Shown: positions 8,040-18,805, counted from the stretch's first letter. The stretch is DNA of 64,000 nucleotides from Bacillus solimangrovi (GCF_001742425.1 NZ_MJEH01000063.1:62001-126000); one strand, 5' to 3'. Notes: generated from the letters alone by a model not told the origin. Made by a program: numbers and translations.

Positions 8040-9022
8040 AGATAGCAATTGATGCAATGGGTGGCGATCATGCACCGAAAGAAATTGTGTTAGGTGTTCT
8101 AAAGGCTGTCAATGCTTTTTCAGATATTGAAGTTGTACTTATCGGTGATGAAAACAAAATTCAACAATACTCTCAGTCACATGAGCGGATAACAATTATA
8201 CATACAGAAGAAAAGATCGAAGCGACAGATGAGCCAGTCCGTGCTGCTCGTCGGAAAAAACAAGCTTCAATGGTGCTTGCTACACAAGAGGTAAAAGAAG
8301 GACGTGCGGATGCTTGTATATCAGCAGGTAATACAGGTGCACTGATGACGTCAGGATTATTTGTCGTAGGGAGAATCCCTGGAGTTGAAAGGCCTGCTCT
8401 TGCCCCAACATTACCAACGATAGATGGAAAAGGTTTTGTTTTATTGGATGTAGGTGCAAATGCTGATGCGAAACCAGAGCACCTGTATCAATATGCAATT
8501 ATGGCTTCTATTTATTCTGAGAAAGTACGTGGCATTCATCAACCTCGAGTTGGATTGTTGAATATTGGTACTGAAGAGAAGAAGGGGAATGAATTAACGA
8601 AACAAACGTATACGCTACTACAAAATGCCCCAATTAACTTTGTTGGAAATGTTGAGGCTCGTGATTTGCTTGATGGCGTGGCAGATGTCGTCGTGAGTGA
8701 TGGTTTTACAGGAAATGTGACGTTGAAAACAATTGAAGGTACTGCACTTACAATGTTTTCTATGTTAAAGGAGCAATTAACAAGCTCTCTATCTGCCAAA
8801 CTTGCTGCAAGTGTTTTGAAACCGAAATTACTTGATTTGAAAAAGAAATTGGATTATTCGGAATATGGTGGGGCAGCATTATTTGGTTTAAAGGCACCAG
8901 TAGTAAAAGCACATGGTTCGTCAAATGCAAATGCAATCTATAATGCAATAAGACAAACACGAGATATGGTTAATAGTCAAATGGCTACAGTTATTCAATC
9001 AGCGATTGACAAACAAGAATAG
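8036..9022 (+). CDS. plsX: Phosphate acyltransferase PlsX
   Basis: A 328-residue peripheral membrane enzyme that converts acyl-ACP and phosphate to acyl-phosphate, the donor used by PlsY in the first step of phospholipid synthesis. The start [18 protein letters not shown] is diagnostic, followed by [18 protein letters not shown] and [10 protein letters not shown]. Length fits the family. It begins inside the last codons of fapR. FapR-plsX-fabD-fabG order is that of Bacillus; feedback by FapR links membrane synthesis to the malonyl-CoA pool. Confidence 0.97.
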   Translation: MKIAIDAMGGDHAPKEIVLGVLKAVNAFSDIEVVLIGDENKIQQYSQSHERITIIHTEEKIEATDEPVRAARRKKQASMVLATQEVKEGRADACISAGNTGALMTSGLFVVGRIPGVERPALAPTLPTIDGKGFVLLDVGANADAKPEHLYQYAIMASIYSEKVRGIHQPRVGLLNIGTEEKKGNELTKQTYTLLQNAPINFVGNVEARDLLDGVADVVVSDGFTGNVTLKTIEGTALTMFSMLKEQLTSSLSAKLAASVLKPKLLDLKKKLDYSEYGGAALFGLKAPVVKAHGSSNANAIYNAIRQTRDMVNSQMATVIQSAIDKQE

Positions 9023-9039
9023 AAAAGGTGGTATGTGAA

Positions 9040-9984
9040 ATGGGGAAAATTGCTTTCCTATTCCCAGGTCAAGGCTCCCAAGTTGTAGGCATGGGAAAAG
9101 ATATGATTGAAAAACACGATGAAGCAGCAACTATTTTTAAGAAAGCAGATGAACGACTAGGTTATTCATTAACGGAAATAATCTTCGATGGACCTCAAGA
9201 AATGCTTACTCGCACAGAGAATGCACAACCAGCTCTATTAACAACAAGTGTTGCAATACTAGAAGTTTTAAAAAAATCAGGGATTACCCCTCATTATACT
9301 GCTGGACATAGTTTAGGTGAGTATAGCGCACTAGTTGCTTCAGAAAGTTTATCTTTTGAAGATGCAGTCTACGCTGTGCGTAAGCGTGGTGAATTAATGG
9401 AAGAAGCGGTACCAGCAGGAATAGGTACGATGGCAGCAGTTCTTGGGATGGATGCTGATCTTCTTAGAGAAGTTACAGAAGAAGCAAGTAATTCAGATGA
9501 AGTTGTTCAACTTGCAAACTTAAACTGCCCTGGTCAGATTGTCATCTCAGGAAATCGTGTTGCAGTTGAACGTGCAGCAGAGCTTGCGAAAGAAAAGGGA
9601 GCGAAGCGTGTTATTCCACTTGTTGTAAGTGGTCCGTTCCACTCGTCACTTATGAAACCTGCAGCTAGTAATTTTTCATCTGTTTTAGATGAGATTTCGG
9701 TCTCAGAAGCGAAAGTACCTGTCATTGGGAATGTGACTGCAAAACCGATGACAGATGCTGAAGAAATCAAAGCGAAACTTATTGAACAATTATATTCACC
9801 AGTACGCTGGCAAGAAACAATTGAGCTGTTACTTGAAGAAGGCGTAGATACATTTATCGAAATAGGACCTGGTAAAGTCTTATCGGGGCTCGTTCGAAAG
9901 GTTCAACGTCGTGTGAATACGTATAACATTGAAGATTCTGAGACACTATTGAAAACGATTGAAAAGCTGAGAGGGGATGAATAA
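9040..9984 (+). CDS. fabD: Malonyl-CoA:ACP transacylase
   Basis: A 314-residue enzyme that loads malonyl groups from malonyl-CoA onto acyl carrier protein for type II fatty acid synthesis. The nucleophile motif [12 protein letters not shown] puts the catalytic serine at residue 91; the partner histidine is in [18 protein letters not shown] near the N terminus is typical. I chose ATG 9040 over the upstream GTG at 9028 because AAAAGGTGG lies at proper distance only from 9040. The fabG start is 2 bases beyond its stop. Confidence 0.97.
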   Translation: MGKIAFLFPGQGSQVVGMGKDMIEKHDEAATIFKKADERLGYSLTEIIFDGPQEMLTRTENAQPALLTTSVAILEVLKKSGITPHYTAGHSLGEYSALVASESLSFEDAVYAVRKRGELMEEAVPAGIGTMAAVLGMDADLLREVTEEASNSDEVVQLANLNCPGQIVISGNRVAVERAAELAKEKGAKRVIPLVVSGPFHSSLMKPAASNFSSVLDEISVSEAKVPVIGNVTAKPMTDAEEIKAKLIEQLYSPVRWQETIELLLEEGVDTFIEIGPGKVLSGLVRKVQRRVNTYNIEDSETLLKTIEKLRGDE

Positions 9985-9985
9985 T

Positions 9986-10726
9986 ATGTTAGAAGAGAAA
10001 GTTGCTCTCGTTACTGGAGCTTCGCGTGGAATTGGTCGTTCTGTAGCCCTTGAACTTGCAAAAAACGGTGCAAAAGTTGTAGTGAACTATGCGGGTAATG
10101 AAGCAAAGGCACTAGAGGTCGTGGAGGAGATAACGACAAATGGTGGGGAAGCGGTTGCGATACAAGCAAACGTTGCCGACGGTGAAAGTGTTCAGTCGAT
10201 GGTGAAAAACACTATTGAGCAATTCGGCTCATTGGATATACTCGTAAATAATGCGGGAATTACACGTGATAATTTGTTAATGCGGATGAAGGAAGATGAA
10301 TGGGATGCAGTCATTAATACAAATTTGAAAGGCGTCTTTAATTGTACGAAAGCTGTAACTCGTCAAATGATGCGTCAGCGAAGTGGGAAGATCGTAAATA
10401 TTGCTTCAGTAGTAGGAGTAAGTGGGAATGCTGGACAAGCTAATTATGTAGCTGCTAAAGCTGGTGTTATCGGTTTAACGAAAACAACAGCAAAAGAGTT
10501 TGCGAGCCGAAATATTAATGTGAATGCTGTTGCTCCAGGGTTTATATCAACTGATATGACTGATGAGTTAACTGATGAGACACGTGAGGCTCTGATGAAA
10601 CAAATTCCTCTTGCACGACTAGGTAAGCCTGAAAATATTGCAAATGTGGTACGTTTCCTCGTCTCAGATGATAGTGAATACATGACAGGTCAAACTTTGG
10701 TTGTTGATGGTGGAATGGTGATGTAG
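9986..10726 (+). CDS. fabG: 3-oxoacyl-[ACP] reductase
   Basis: A 246-residue NADPH-dependent short-chain dehydrogenase that reduces beta-ketoacyl-ACP. The Rossmann motif is [11 protein letters not shown], the NNAG motif is present, and the catalytic tyrosine and lysine are in NYVAAKAG after [14 protein letters not shown]. The end [14 protein letters not shown] is typical of FabG. Two ATGs are available; 9986 is preferred since GAGGGG is about 9 bases upstream, whereas ATG 9977 touches that site. No terminator is seen before acpP. Confidence 0.96.
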   Translation: MLEEKVALVTGASRGIGRSVALELAKNGAKVVVNYAGNEAKALEVVEEITTNGGEAVAIQANVADGESVQSMVKNTIEQFGSLDILVNNAGITRDNLLMRMKEDEWDAVINTNLKGVFNCTKAVTRQMMRQRSGKIVNIASVVGVSGNAGQANYVAAKAGVIGLTKTTAKEFASRNINVNAVAPGFISTDMTDELTDETREALMKQIPLARLGKPENIANVVRFLVSDDSEYMTGQTLVVDGGMVM

Positions 10727-10781
10727 TAGCATTTGTAACCATTACGTTGTACAATGGGACTTATGGTAAATAAAGTGGAGA

Positions 10782-10811
10782 TTGACACTAAGTTCCGAAA
10801 TTTAGTTTAAT
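10782..10811 (+). promoter_or_regulatory. Putative SigA promoter of acpP
   Basis: TTGACA at 10782-10787 and TTTAAT at 10806-10811 with an 18-base spacer. An extra TATAAT at 10910-10915 lacks a good -35 partner. An acpP-specific promoter in the fabG-acpP gap fits the high ACP demand of cells. Confidence 0.55.
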
Positions 10812-10938
10812 GATTTTTAATATAAAGTGAAAAGTTGCAATATCTCACTTTAATAAACCGCAGATGATAAAGGTGAAAATTTGTTCTAGTTTTTTTTCAA
10901 ACAATCACCTATAATGACTTGAGGGGAGGTGAACAACG

Positions 10939-11172
10939 ATGGCAGATGTTTTAGAACGCGTAACAAAAATCATCGTAGACCGTCTTGGTGTTGACGAGAG
11001 TGAAGTTACTCTTGAAGCGTCATTTAAAGATGATTTAGGCGCTGATTCCCTAGACGTTGTTGAGTTAGTAATGGAACTTGAAGATGAGTTCGATATGGAA
11101 ATCTCAGATGACGATGCTGAAAAAATCAGCACTGTTGGGAATGCAGTTGACTACATAAAAGCTCAACAGTAA
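10939..11172 (+). CDS. acpP: Acyl carrier protein
   Basis: A 77-residue acidic acyl carrier protein that carries the growing fatty acid on a phosphopantetheine arm. The attachment serine is residue 37 in [15 protein letters not shown]. Length and start [20 protein letters not shown] fit the family. GAGGGGAGGTGA is a very strong ribosome-binding site. It follows the fapR-plsX-fabD-fabG block and is ended by a long terminator stem. Confidence 0.98.
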   Translation: MADVLERVTKIIVDRLGVDESEVTLEASFKDDLGADSLDVVELVMELEDEFDMEISDDDAEKISTVGNAVDYIKAQQ

Positions 11173-11182
11173 TGAAGCTAAT

Positions 11183-11218
11183 AAAGTCCCGCAGAAACTA
11201 TTTCTGCGGGACTTTCTC
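11183..11218 (+). terminator. Terminator after acpP
   Basis: A perfect 15-bp stem (11183-11197 with 11201-11215), 3-base loop, T-rich 3' end. Confidence 0.93.
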
Positions 11219-11350
11219 AGCTAAAAAGGATTGATCGAACTACATCACACTTTTTATGTGTACAATCAATGATGAAGTAGGTATGTGTATTTGATCAATT
11301 CATCATTTGACTTGAGCCATCTATAGAATGGCTTGAATATGGAGGTCCAA

Positions 11351-12079
11351 ATGCCAAAGATGAATAATCGTAAACGAAAAAATATTCAAAAGAAACCTGA
11401 TTTTCAACCTCTTTTGAAACGAATTGGAGTTTCGTTCAAAGATGAGAAGTTATTAATGAAGGCTTTTACACATTCATCTTATGTGAATGAGCATCGTGCA
11501 AAACCTTTTGAGGATAATGAACGGCTAGAGTTTTTAGGAGACGCTGTATTAGAATTAACTGTTTCGAAGTATTTATTTGAACAATATCCTAAAATGAGTG
11601 AAGGTGACTTGACGAAATTGCGAGCTGCAATCGTATGTGAACCTTCTCTTGTACAATTTGCTGAAGACCTGTCATTTGGTTCATTTATTCTTCTTGGCAA
11701 GGGAGAAGAAATGACTGGTGGCAGAACGAGGCCAGCTTTACTTGCTGATGTGTTTGAGGCATTTATTGGTGCTCTCTATCTTGATCAAGGAATTGAAACA
11801 GTGAATGTTATTCTTAAAAAAGTCGTTTTCCCAAAAATTAGCGAGGGTGCTTTTTCTCATGTGATGGATTATAAAAGTCAATTACAGGAGTTTGTTCAGC
11901 GTGGTGGACAACAGGCAGTGGAATACAAGATTATTGAAGAAAAAGGACCTGCTCATAACCGTGAATTTGTATCAAAAGTTATGCTTGCAGATCAAGAGTT
12001 AGGGATAGGTATTGGGAAATCTAAAAAAGAAGCAGAACAAAAAGCAGCAGAAGAAGCATTAAGACATTTAAGGAAGTAA
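11351..12079 (+). CDS. rnc: Ribonuclease III
   Basis: A 242-residue double-strand-specific endoribonuclease for rRNA processing and structured RNA turnover; with Smc and FtsY it forms a conserved Bacillus cluster. The catalytic domain shows the signature [14 protein letters not shown] with metal-binding acidic residues and the later [15 protein letters not shown]. The C-terminal part from about residue 170 ([11 protein letters not shown] to [13 protein letters not shown]) is a double-stranded RNA-binding domain. ATG 11351 is chosen as the first ATG after GGAGG; an ATG at 11360 and upstream codons from 11333 are alternatives. Confidence 0.96.
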   Translation: MPKMNNRKRKNIQKKPDFQPLLKRIGVSFKDEKLLMKAFTHSSYVNEHRAKPFEDNERLEFLGDAVLELTVSKYLFEQYPKMSEGDLTKLRAAIVCEPSLVQFAEDLSFGSFILLGKGEEMTGGRTRPALLADVFEAFIGALYLDQGIETVNVILKKVVFPKISEGAFSHVMDYKSQLQEFVQRGGQQAVEYKIIEEKGPAHNREFVSKVMLADQELGIGIGKSKKEAEQKAAEEALRHLRK

Positions 12080-12110
12080 AGTGAAACTGCCATTGATGAA
12101 CAGAGGGGTA

Positions 12111-12138
12111 TTGTTCAATCGTGGTATGTTGATATAAT
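12111..12138 (+). promoter_or_regulatory. Putative extended -10 promoter upstream of smc
   Basis: TTGTTC, a 16-base spacer and TGATATAAT (TATAAT at 12133-12138 with the extended TGn). It lies between rnc and smc and could add transcription of smc-ftsY. Confidence 0.5.
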
Positions 12139-12216
12139 CATGTGAAAATTAAAGCTAACTGTCTTGAAGTATCTTGAATATTGATTAGATGTGTTAGTGC
12201 CAGTATAAACGTGATT

Positions 12217-12252
12217 ACAAATCCCCCTTAATGAATGTTAGGGGGATTTGTT
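12217..12252 (+). terminator. Hairpin, possible attenuator before smc
   Basis: ACAAATCCCCCT pairs with AGGGGGATTTGT (12 bp) around an 11-base loop. The T run after it is poor (TTACAAC), so termination may be partial; it lies between the putative smc promoter and the gene. Confidence 0.55.
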
Positions 12253-12299
12253 ACAACAAGATAGACTAGAACTGCTTCAAATGAGCAGGAGGTGCGACG

Positions 12300-15200
12300 A
12301 TGTTCCTCAAAAGATTAGATGTTTCTGGATTTAAATCTTTTGCAGAAAAGACGTCTGTAGAATTTGTTCCAGGCGTAACAGCTGTTGTTGGACCAAATGG
12401 CAGCGGGAAAAGTAATATAACGGATGCTATCCGTTGGGTATTAGGTGAACAATCAGCTCGTTCAATTCGCGGTAGTAAGATGGAAGATATCATCTTTTCT
12501 GGTAGCGAGAGTCGTAGAGCTGTAAATGTAGCTGATGTAACGATAACGTTAGAAAATGAAGACCAGTTTCTTCCAATTGATTATCAAGAAGTGAGTATAA
12601 CTAGACGTGTTTATCGCTCTGGCGAAAGTGAGTTCTTCATGAACAAACAAGCATGTCGCTTAAAAGATATTATAGATTTATTTATGGATTCAGGCCTTGG
12701 AAAAGAGTCCTTTTCTATTATAGGTCAAGGTCGAGTGGAAGAAATATTAAGCAGTAAGGCAGAGGATAGACGTAGTATTTTTGAAGAGGCAGCTGGTGTA
12801 CTGAAATACAAAGTTCGTAAGCGCAAAGCAGAAATGAAACTTGCCGAGACTCAAGAAAATTTACACCGTGTTGAAGATATTTTACATGAAATTGATGGAC
12901 AATTGGAACCTCTTAAAATTCAAGCTTCTATCGCACGTGATTACATACAAAAAAAGGAAGAACTTGAACAGGTTGAGTCTGCTCTAATTGTACATGAGAT
13001 TGAAACACTACATGAAAAATGGCAGTCAAAAATCAAGCAATTCGAAGTTAACAAAGATCGTGAACTTCAGATAGCAACCAAAGTCCAGAATGATGAAGCA
13101 GAAATCGTCATGTTACGCAATGAAATGCAGGCACTTGATGATTCGATTAATGAACTACAAGATGTGTTATTAAAGGCAAGCTCTGATCTAGAAAAACTTG
13201 AAGGAAAGAAACAAGTTTTACATGAACGAAAAAAGAATGCTGAAGTGAACAGATCTCAACTTGAAAAAGTAATGAAAGATAGTGAAGCGAAGCTAGAACA
13301 ACTCATTAAAGAACTTCGTGAAAAGAAAGAAACACTTTCACAGAAAGAACAGGAAGTATCACAAGATGAGGAACTATTAAAAGAGTTACAGGAGCAATTG
13401 GCACAAGCATCAGAAAATATTGAAGAGCAGATTGAAGAGTTGAAGAGTGAGTACATTGAACGTTTAAATGAGCAGGCTTCATTGAATAATGAACGTCATA
13501 ATATTGAAACTCAATTAACACAGCAAGGGTTGAAGCAAACGAGATTAAGTGAAGGTAATGAACAGTATATTAATCAACGAGAAGCTATTCGAAAAAGACG
13601 TCTCGAGCAAGATGATAAGCTTGCTAAACAACAAGTTGCAATTGAGTTTGAACGTAAGCAATATCAATCACTACAAGCAGTGCTTTCCAAAATGAAAGAT
13701 GAATATGAGAAGATGCAATCACAACTTTATAAAGGTTATCAGTATGTCCAGCAAACCCGTTCTAGGAAACAGATGCTGGAGGAAATGCAAGAAGATTATG
13801 CAGGTTTCTTCCAAGGGGTAAAAGATGTATTAAAAGCAGATTTAACGGGTGTTTGTGGAGCAATTGCGGAGCTGATTTCTGTCGATAAGCAGTATGAAAC
13901 AGCAGTTGAAATTGCTCTTGGTGGAGGCATGCAAAATATCGTAGTTGAAACCGAAAAAGATGCTCGAAATGCGATTAATTATTTAAAGAAAAACCGGAGT
14001 GGGCGGGCAACATTTTTACCTTTATCAGTTATTAAAGGTAAACGTATGTATGAAGCACAACTTAATACTTTACAACGCTCTGACGCATTTGTCGGTATTG
14101 CTGCGGATCTTATTTCATTTGATGGGCGTTATGAAGAAGTTGTTTACAATTTATTAGGTACAACAGTCGTTGCCAAAGATTTGAAAGGTGCGAATGAATT
14201 AGCAAGATTGTTAAATCACCGTTTTCGAATCGTTACACTTGATGGAGATGTTGTTAATCCTGGAGGTTCAATGACTGGAGGGGCTTCAAGACAGAAGGCT
14301 CCTTCATTATTGAGTCGCCAACGTGAACTTGAAGTAGTATCAGCTCAATTGTTGCAAATGGAAGAAAAAACAACAAAATTAGAAGCAGATATGCAATTGC
14401 GAAAAGTAGAAATTAAAAAGACTGAAGAGCAACTTGAGGTCACCCGTGAAAAAGTGGAGCAACTTCGCTTTGATGAACAATCTCTTATGGCTGAAATCCG
14501 TGAAATGGAGCTCGAACAAAAAAATATAAATGAACATTTGTCGTTATATGATCGTGAAATGGCCACTTATAAAGATGATGAACAAACACTTAATTCACGG
14601 CTAATTAATATTGAAAAACAGTTAGGTATTGTACGTGAAAGTTTGTCTGAGCTAGAAGTTAGCATTAACGAATTAACGGATAAGAAAAAGGTGCAACAAC
14701 AATCTAAGGAAACGTTACAAGAACGTGTCACAGAACTAAAGGTAACGACTGCAACTAAGAAAGAAGCGTTAAGTAGCGATAAGCAAACGTTTGAACGTCT
14801 ATGTGAAGACGAAGAAACTACACGTAACATATTAGAGGAAGCGAAAGAAGACCTAGAACTGTTGCATGATGAAATGAATGAACGTCATTCTGGAGAAAAT
14901 AAATTAGAGACAGATATTCGTCAAACAGATCAACAAAAAGAGAAGACATTAAAGCTTATCCAAAACAGACGGCAGGAACGTATCGACTATCATGATAAGC
15001 TAGAATTGCTTGAACGCGAATTAAAAGAAGTAAAACGTCAGCACAAAGGTTATATTGAACAGTTAAAAGATGATGAAGTTCAAATTAATCGTCTTGATGT
15101 TGAATTAGAGAATCGTCTGAACCATTTGAGTGAAGAGTACTCTCTAACCTTTGAAGCAGCTAAAGAAAAATATTCACTCACTGTCTCAGAAGAAGAGGCG

Positions 15201-15857
15201 CGTAAACAAGTGAAGCTTATTCGTATGTCAATTGATGAGCTTGGAACAGTGAATCTTGGGGCAATTGACGAATATGATCGCATTTTTGAACGCCATCGTT
15301 TTCTTCATGAGCAAAAAGATGACTTAATGGAAGCGAAATCAACATTACATCAAGTAATTGATGAAATGGATACTGAAGTTAAAAAGCGTTTTTCAAAGTC
15401 ATTTGAAGCGATACGAAGCGAATTTCAAGTTGTTTTTAGAGAATTATTCGGTGGTGGAAAAGCAGATTTGCAAATGAATGATCCACATGATTTATTAAAT
15501 ACAGGTATAGAAATTGTTGCCCAACCACCTGGGAAGAAGTTGCAGAACCTAAGTCTTTTATCAGGGGGAGAACGAGCATTAACGGCAATTGCATTGTTAT
15601 TTGCAATATTGAAAGTTCGTCCTGTTCCATTTTGTGTTCTTGATGAAGTTGAGGCGGCATTAGATGAAGCGAATGTTATGCGTTTCGCCCAATATTTGAA
15701 GGAATTCAGCATAGAGACTCAATTTATAGTTATAACACATCGTAAAGGAACGATGGAAAGAGCAGATGTACTATATGGAGTAACGATGCAAGACTCAGGT
15801 GTATCAAAGATGGTGTCTGTTAAGTTAGAAGACTCTAAACGACTTGTAGAGCAATAA
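12300..15857 (+). CDS. smc: Chromosome segregation ATPase Smc
   Basis: A 1185-residue SMC protein, core of the Smc-ScpAB condensin that compacts and separates sister chromosomes. The N-terminal head has Walker A GPNGSGKS at residues 31-38. Two long coiled coils rich in E, K and Q flank a hinge at about residues 515-665 (GVCGAIAELISVDKQYE, then GGSMTGGASRQK). The C-terminal head carries the ABC signature LLSGGERALTA near residue 1087 and Walker B FCVLDEVEAALDEAN. Length matches B. subtilis Smc (1186 aa). GAGGTG lies before the ATG. ftsY begins 19 bases downstream. Confidence 0.98.
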   Translation: MFLKRLDVSGFKSFAEKTSVEFVPGVTAVVGPNGSGKSNITDAIRWVLGEQSARSIRGSKMEDIIFSGSESRRAVNVADVTITLENEDQFLPIDYQEVSITRRVYRSGESEFFMNKQACRLKDIIDLFMDSGLGKESFSIIGQGRVEEILSSKAEDRRSIFEEAAGVLKYKVRKRKAEMKLAETQENLHRVEDILHEIDGQLEPLKIQASIARDYIQKKEELEQVESALIVHEIETLHEKWQSKIKQFEVNKDRELQIATKVQNDEAEIVMLRNEMQALDDSINELQDVLLKASSDLEKLEGKKQVLHERKKNAEVNRSQLEKVMKDSEAKLEQLIKELREKKETLSQKEQEVSQDEELLKELQEQLAQASENIEEQIEELKSEYIERLNEQASLNNERHNIETQLTQQGLKQTRLSEGNEQYINQREAIRKRRLEQDDKLAKQQVAIEFERKQYQSLQAVLSKMKDEYEKMQSQLYKGYQYVQQTRSRKQMLEEMQEDYAGFFQGVKDVLKADLTGVCGAIAELISVDKQYETAVEIALGGGMQNIVVETEKDARNAINYLKKNRSGRATFLPLSVIKGKRMYEAQLNTLQRSDAFVGIAADLISFDGRYEEVVYNLLGTTVVAKDLKGANELARLLNHRFRIVTLDGDVVNPGGSMTGGASRQKAPSLLSRQRELEVVSAQLLQMEEKTTKLEADMQLRKVEIKKTEEQLEVTREKVEQLRFDEQSLMAEIREMELEQKNINEHLSLYDREMATYKDDEQTLNSRLINIEKQLGIVRESLSELEVSINELTDKKKVQQQSKETLQERVTELKVTTATKKEALSSDKQTFERLCEDEETTRNILEEAKEDLELLHDEMNERHSGENKLETDIRQTDQQKEKTLKLIQNRRQERIDYHDKLELLERELKEVKRQHKGYIEQLKDDEVQINRLDVELENRLNHLSEEYSLTFEAAKEKYSLTVSEEEARKQVKLIRMSIDELGTVNLGAIDEYDRIFERHRFLHEQKDDLMEAKSTLHQVIDEMDTEVKKRFSKSFEAIRSEFQVVFRELFGGGKADLQMNDPHDLLNTGIEIVAQPPGKKLQNLSLLSGGERALTAIALLFAILKVRPVPFCVLDEVEAALDEANVMRFAQYLKEFSIETQFIVITHRKGTMERADVLYGVTMQDSGVSKMVSVKLEDSKRLVEQ

Positions 15858-15876
15858 TGAAAGGGATGAGTAGAAG

Positions 15877-16866
15877 ATGAGCTTTTTTAAAAATTTAAAA
15901 GATAAGCTAACAAAAAAAACTGATGATGTAACCGAAAAGTTTAAAGACGGTCTTACAAAAACACGAGATTCGTTTGCTGGCAAGGTGAACGATCTTGTTG
16001 CTCGTTATCGTAAGGTAGATGAAGAATTTTTTGAAGAACTTGAAGAAATTTTGATAGGTGCAGACGTTGGTGTGAACACTGTAATGGAGCTCATCGACGT
16101 TTTAAAGGACGAAGTAAAACGACGGAATATCCAAGATACAAAAGAGGTTCAATCTGTTATTTCAGAAAAACTAGTTGAAATGTTTGAAGTTGATGAAGAG
16201 GATGCTCGTACATTAAACATGCAGCAAGAAGCATTAACAGTCATTTTATTTGTTGGTGTAAATGGTGTCGGTAAAACGACAACGATCGGCAAAATGGCTC
16301 GAAAACTGAAGGATGAAGGTAAATCAGTCTTATTAGCTGCAGGAGATACGTTCCGTGCGGGTGCAATTGACCAACTAGAAGTTTGGGGAGAGCGTGCGGG
16401 TGTCGATGTTATTAAACATAGTGAAGGTTCTGATCCAGCAGCTGTTGTTTTTGATGCAGTACAAGCAGCAAAATCACGTAATGTAGATGTTCTCTTATGC
16501 GATACAGCTGGTCGTTTGCAAAATAAAGTGAATCTTATGAATGAGCTTGGGAAAATTAAACGAGTTATTACTCGTGAGATCCCTGATGCCCCTCACGAAG
16601 TATTGCTCGTATTAGATGCAACAACAGGTCAAAATGCAATGAGTCAAGCGAAGCAATTTAAAGAAGTTACGGACGTATCAGGAATTGTACTAACAAAGCT
16701 TGATGGCACTGCTAAAGGTGGTATCGTACTTGCCATTCGACATGAACTACAAACTCCTATTAAGTATGTTGGTCTCGGTGAAGGAGTTGAGGATTTACAG
16801 CAATTTGATCCTGAACAATTTGTATACGGACTGTTCGCAGGTATAATGGAAGAAGAGGAAGAATAA
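15877..16866 (+). CDS. ftsY: SRP receptor GTPase FtsY
   Basis: A 329-residue signal recognition particle receptor that docks SRP-ribosome complexes at the membrane. It has a short charged N-terminal region, an NG domain with P-loop [13 protein letters not shown] near residue 128, DTAGRLQ (G3) and [10 protein letters not shown] (G4 and following), and the usual end [14 protein letters not shown]-like segment. The long acidic A domain of proteobacterial FtsY is absent, as in other Bacillus. A terminator follows. Confidence 0.97.
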   Translation: MSFFKNLKDKLTKKTDDVTEKFKDGLTKTRDSFAGKVNDLVARYRKVDEEFFEELEEILIGADVGVNTVMELIDVLKDEVKRRNIQDTKEVQSVISEKLVEMFEVDEEDARTLNMQQEALTVILFVGVNGVGKTTTIGKMARKLKDEGKSVLLAAGDTFRAGAIDQLEVWGERAGVDVIKHSEGSDPAAVVFDAVQAAKSRNVDVLLCDTAGRLQNKVNLMNELGKIKRVITREIPDAPHEVLLVLDATTGQNAMSQAKQFKEVTDVSGIVLTKLDGTAKGGIVLAIRHELQTPIKYVGLGEGVEDLQQFDPEQFVYGLFAGIMEEEEE

Positions 16867-16869
16867 AGC

Positions 16870-16899
16870 GAAAGGCTGGAGATAAACTCCAGCTTTCTT
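16870..16899 (+). terminator. Terminator after ftsY
   Basis: AAAGGCTGGAG pairs with CTCCAGCTTT (one bulged G) over a 5-base loop, then a short T-rich tail. Confidence 0.7.
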
Positions 16900-16983
16900 G
16901 CATAACATGAACAGTTTAGCTATGTATGAAGAAATATAGTATTTGTGATTAAAACTGTTTTTAAAAGCTGTTAAGAAAATATC

Positions 16984-17012
16984 TTGACATTACTAAGTGA
17001 AAATTGTATGAT
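16984..17012 (+). promoter_or_regulatory. SigA promoter of ylxM-ffh
   Basis: A consensus TTGACA at 16984-16989, 17-base spacer and TATGAT at 17007-17012. It lies about 45 bases before the ylxM start. Confidence 0.85.
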
Positions 17013-17055
17013 GATTGAGTGTAAAGGCATTTCACTTAACAAGGAGGGGAAAGCA

Positions 17056-17388
17056 GTGATTGAAAAGACGACGAGAGTGAACTTTTTGTTTGATTTTTAT
17101 CAGTCGCTGTTAACTGAAAAACAACGCAATTATATGTCGTTGTATTATTTAGATGACTATTCCCTAGGTGAGATCGCTGAAGAGTTTGAAGTGAGTCGTC
17201 AAGCTGTTTATGATAATATAAAGCGGACGGAAGCAATGCTTGAGCAATACGAAGAGAAATTGCTTTTATTCAAAAGATTCCAAGAGCGTCAAACGATTAT
17301 TGCCAATCTAAAAGTTTTGGTGAAAGAAGAGCCTTTTTCTATGGAAGCACTCTTACAGGAAATCGAAGCACTTGAGAATTTAGATTAG
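17056..17388 (+). CDS. ylxM: YlxM family SRP-associated helix-turn-helix protein
   Basis: A 110-residue UPF0122/YlxM protein. The sigma-region-4-like helix-turn-helix is seen in [20 protein letters not shown] and [20 protein letters not shown]. The family is linked to the SRP pathway; in streptococci it binds SRP components. The GTG at 17056 is chosen: AAGGAGGGG ends 7 bases upstream and the N terminus ([18 protein letters not shown]) then aligns with Bacillus YlxM. An upstream open frame from 16984 overlaps the promoter and is rejected. ffh starts 12 bases after its stop. Confidence 0.93.
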   Translation: MIEKTTRVNFLFDFYQSLLTEKQRNYMSLYYLDDYSLGEIAEEFEVSRQAVYDNIKRTEAMLEQYEEKLLLFKRFQERQTIIANLKVLVKEEPFSMEALLQEIEALENLD

Positions 17389-17400
17389 GAGGCGGCATAA

Positions 17401-18747
17401 ATGGCATTTGAAGGTTTAGCCGACCGACTGCAAAATACGATACAGAAGATACGTGGTAAAGGAAAAGTCACAGAGGAAGATGTAAAGTTAATGATGCGAG
17501 AAGTGCGTCTTGCACTTCTAGAAGCGGATGTTAACTTTAAAGTGGTAAAAGACTTTATTAAACGTGTCAAAGAGCGGGCTGTCGGTCAAGAAGTTATGGA
17601 AAGCTTGACCCCAGGACAGCAAGTTATTAAAGTCGTTCATGAAGAGCTTACTGCATTAATGGGCGGCGAACAAAGTAAGATTGCTGTTAGCAACCGTCCA
17701 CCGACAGTAATTATGATGGTTGGTTTGCAAGGTGCTGGTAAGACGACTACGACTGGAAAACTTGCAAATTTGCTTCGGAAAAAACACAATCGTAAACCAC
17801 TGTTAGTTGCAGCGGATATCTATCGTCCTGCAGCAATTAAGCAGCTTGAAACACTAGGTAAGCAATTGAGCATGCCAGTGTTCTCATTAGGTGATCAAGT
17901 CAGTCCTGTTGAAATTGCCAAACAAGCAGTTGCAAAGGCAAAAGAAGATCACCATGACTACGTTATCATTGATACTGCTGGTCGCTTACATGTCGATGAG
18001 AAGCTGATGAATGAACTTCAAGAAGTAAAAGAAGTGACGTCACCAGATGAAATTTTTCTCGTTGTCGATGCGATGACAGGTCAAGATGCTGTCAATGTAG
18101 CTGAGAGCTTTAATGAACAACTTGATCTAACGGGAGTTGTGTTAACAAAGCTTGATGGTGATACTCGTGGTGGTGCGGCACTGTCCGTTAAGTCTGTAAC
18201 AGGTACACCGATTAAGTTTGCTGGTATGGGTGAAAAGCTTGATCAGCTTGAGGATTTCCATCCTGAGCGAATGGCGTCTCGTATCCTCGGTATGGGCGAT
18301 GTGATGACGTTAATTGAGAAAGCACAAGCAACTGTTGATGAGGATAAGGCTAAGGAACTTGAACAAAAAATGCGTTCAATGAGCTTTACTTTTGATGATT
18401 TTCTTGAACAGCTTGGACAAGTTCGGAATATGGGACCTTTAGACGAATTGATCAATATGATCCCAGGTGCTAGCAAAATGAAAGGGTTGCAAAATGCTCA
18501 AATTGATGAGAAGCAGCTCGGTCATGTCGAAGCTATTATTCAGTCGATGACAAAGGAAGAGAAACAACACCCTGAAGTCATCAATTCTAGTCGTAGAAAA
18601 CGTATTGCAAAAGGTTCTGGTACATCTGTACAAGAAGTTAATCGTCTGTTAAAACAGTTTGAAGATATGAAAAAAATGATGAAACAGATGACGAACATGC
18701 AAAAAGGCAAAAAGAAAAAAGGCGGCTTAAAATTCCCGTTTATGTAA
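17401..18747 (+). CDS. ffh: Signal recognition particle protein Ffh
   Basis: A 448-residue SRP54 homologue that binds signal peptides and SRP RNA for co-translational membrane targeting. The N and G domains carry P-loop GLQGAGKTTTTGK near residue 108, DTAGRLH, and TKLDGDTRGGAALS. The C-terminal methionine-rich M domain (from about residue 300) includes the RNA-binding SRRKRIAKGSGTSVQEVNRL and ends GGLKFPFM. GGAGGCGG precedes the ATG. Its partner FtsY is two genes upstream. Confidence 0.98.
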   Translation: MAFEGLADRLQNTIQKIRGKGKVTEEDVKLMMREVRLALLEADVNFKVVKDFIKRVKERAVGQEVMESLTPGQQVIKVVHEELTALMGGEQSKIAVSNRPPTVIMMVGLQGAGKTTTTGKLANLLRKKHNRKPLLVAADIYRPAAIKQLETLGKQLSMPVFSLGDQVSPVEIAKQAVAKAKEDHHDYVIIDTAGRLHVDEKLMNELQEVKEVTSPDEIFLVVDAMTGQDAVNVAESFNEQLDLTGVVLTKLDGDTRGGAALSVKSVTGTPIKFAGMGEKLDQLEDFHPERMASRILGMGDVMTLIEKAQATVDEDKAKELEQKMRSMSFTFDDFLEQLGQVRNMGPLDELINMIPGASKMKGLQNAQIDEKQLGHVEAIIQSMTKEEKQHPEVINSSRRKRIAKGSGTSVQEVNRLLKQFEDMKKMMKQMTNMQKGKKKKGGLKFPFM

Positions 18748-18805
18748 AGAAAAGCGGAGAAAGCTTGCAAATATCACTTTTTTTAAAGGTGTTAAATAAT
18801 TTTAC

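Noticed and set aside
10910-10915. TATAAT close to acpP as the main promoter
   Set aside because: No -35 at 16-18 bases; TTGACA/TTTAAT upstream is better supported.
16984-17055. Longer ylxM start upstream of GTG 17056
   Set aside because: The added 24 codons coincide with a TTGACA/TATGAT promoter and lack a ribosome-binding site.
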